A program made the position numbers and the translations under genes. Source: Neodiprion pinetum (lineage: Eukaryota > Arthropoda > Insecta > Hymenoptera > Diprionidae). From it: 64,000 nucleotides of DNA. Every line of letters starts with the position of its first letter. Position 1 is the first letter of the stretch. Where the stretch lies: assembly GCF_021155775.2 (NCBI RefSeq), contig NC_060235.2:35628607-35692606 (forward strand), in the 5' to 3' direction. The notes below the pieces were generated by a model that ran no database searches, was not told where the DNA came from, and saw only the letters and a program-made list of their open reading frames with translations. Shown here in pieces: positions 62,401 through 64,000 of the stretch.

Positions 62401-64000
62401 CAGCACCTTACGAACCTCTGTGCAAACCACACGCAGGTACTCGCCTCCCTTATTTTTCTCCGCAACTCTGCACACAAGCCTGGCGCATTTAATGCCTGCG
62501 CAAAATGCCGCGCATAAAGCGTGCATTATACCGTGTCTTATAAACCTCGCGAATAAGGGCCTCGATGTTATTTCCATACGGGAGCTTTACCCTTGATCAT
62601 CGTCCGTTGAGATTCTTGCGAGAGAAAGGAGTCCGTTTACAATTCAAGTAAACGAAACCCATGTTTAAGATAACTTACGATCCTGTCATCAATTCCTGAA
62701 TTCAGCTGCCTTTGGTCAAGGACCTGCATATTTTTCTTACGATGGCTTTTTGGGTTAGATATGTTGAGTATACGCAATGAGTGAAAGCGTTGATGGAATA
62801 CCTTCGTCGCAAAAGACGTAAAGTTTTGTTCACGTGTAAGACTTGGAATACGTACTCAAAGATTTCTCAAGATGAATCAAGTGGGTATTATAAATTCGCT
62901 GATATCTTCCCTGGCGGATTAATTAATACCAGGGTACCCCGTATCTACGTAAGCAGATATTAAAGTTGGCAGATTCTAGACCACGGAAAGTAAAATGCGA
63001 TGAATGAATGCCACTCTCGTTTCTGAACGTTGTCATTATCTTGTCTACAAAGTTGATCGCGTAGAGTGTGTATAACGAAGCGTAAGTTTGATTGAAAAGA
63101 ACATCGGACTGAATGGTGAGCGGGTTAATTCCTTGGAGTATAGGTAATTGACGTTTGACGCTGTTAATTACTCGCGTGGCACACGCGACGTATTTCTCCC
63201 CTCTACCTCTCGCGTATCATCGGTTATACAATTACTACCAGCCCACTCATGCGGTACAATCACTAATTTTTCAACTCTGTAAAGTTATTCTACCCCGCAT
63301 GTATATCACCTGCCAAGGATCACTTTGTAAACTGCCAAAATCACACACGTCTACCTGCGTATAGCCGGAAAACCAACGTTGATACTTGTCGCTGGACAGT
63401 TAATGGGTATAATAACTTTAATCGTCGCACCGTTGGACATAATCGGTATCTATTTTCTTGCTTCTTCTTCTTCGAGCTTTTCGTGACGTCAACCGATGGC
63501 TGTCGATTTTGACACGATTACAGAGTGGAAATTATCGAGCTTGTAGTAGCAATCAATTCACCCTTGGCTATACCCCGTATAAGAGAAAGTTCCCTGACAA
63601 ACGAAACATTTAAGGTGATTGCGTGTCATACTTACACGCCTCTTGATCACTCAGTCGCGGATCAGTTTTTTTGACAGACGTACGAAGATGTGAAATACAA
63701 GCGATTATTGAACGTCGCTTACCGTACATACCTATAAAAATTAAACGTGGTAAAAGAAGAGTTAAAGTACGCTCACGCGGATAAGTGGAAAAAGCACAAA
63801 TTAAATAGATGAATAAAGTGACGGAAATGGAGGAACGAATCTAGTCTCGAGAGTGGCGCAAAGCGTGCAATTAATCAGCGTGTTAAATGGAATTGAGCGA
63901 AGACGTCAGGTGGAGAACCACACATGACGCGTAACGAGAGTGAGAAGAGAATAAAAAAAGAAGAAACGACGCAAAAATAGGTCTAGCATAAGTTGAAAAC
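59472..64000. other. Noncoding, probable intron
   Basis: No coding exon recognised. The GC-rich part at 62,050-62,350 is open on both strands without protein-like features. Confidence 0.3.

Overview
This 64 kb window looks like arthropod nuclear DNA, most likely from an insect. It is moderately AT-rich, has short spliceosomal introns and no bacterial-style operons, and carries a dense mixture of DNA-transposon relics (MULE, hAT, PIF/Harbinger, piggyBac, several MITEs) plus one Ty3/gypsy-type fragment. I cannot name the species. No ribosomal RNA, functional tRNA or CRISPR array was recognised.

Layout. (1) 1-12,010 is a transposon-rich block. It holds a 584-bp hAT-like MITE with a perfect 8-bp target duplication; one long intact ORF (1781-4381, 866 aa) joining a Mutator-like transposase domain to a YqaJ-type exonuclease domain; a small 'CGGTATTCATA' MITE; a hAT zinc-finger N-terminal fragment; a hAT-bounded composite (6896-8475) containing a PIF/Harbinger-type 5' end, a Myb/SANT-like ORF and a hAT dimerisation C-terminus; a gypsy-type integrase C-terminus broken by a TGA and followed by a 79-bp tandem repeat; a piggyBac-type transposase C-terminus broken by a TAA, with two piggyBac-like right termini at TTAA; and a 412-bp MITE with an 18-bp terminal repeat. 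(2) 13,124-15,320 on the minus strand is the one conserved host gene I can name, cyclin H (six exons, 331 aa), with a clear GC-AG second intron. It would be the regulatory partner of CDK7 in the CDK-activating kinase and TFIIH. A short plus-strand ORF starting 142 bp from its ATG could be a divergent first exon. (3) 15.6-64 kb is mostly noncoding. It holds a 229-bp TA-flanked MITE, a 361-bp long-TIR MITE, GA and TTC microsatellites, a strong candidate 3'-terminal coding exon at 40,001-40,159 with poly(A) signals behind it, and two first-exon-like blocks (about 35,900-36,167, and a TATA-driven block at 58,532-59,471 ending in CAG|GTAAGC). This is the pattern expected of long introns and 5' regions of large plus-strand genes whose other exons I could not find.

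I read no evidence for a new multi-gene system. The most notable items are the intact MULE-YqaJ fusion, the chimeric hAT/Harbinger island, the piggyBac relic and the GC-AG cyclin H intron.
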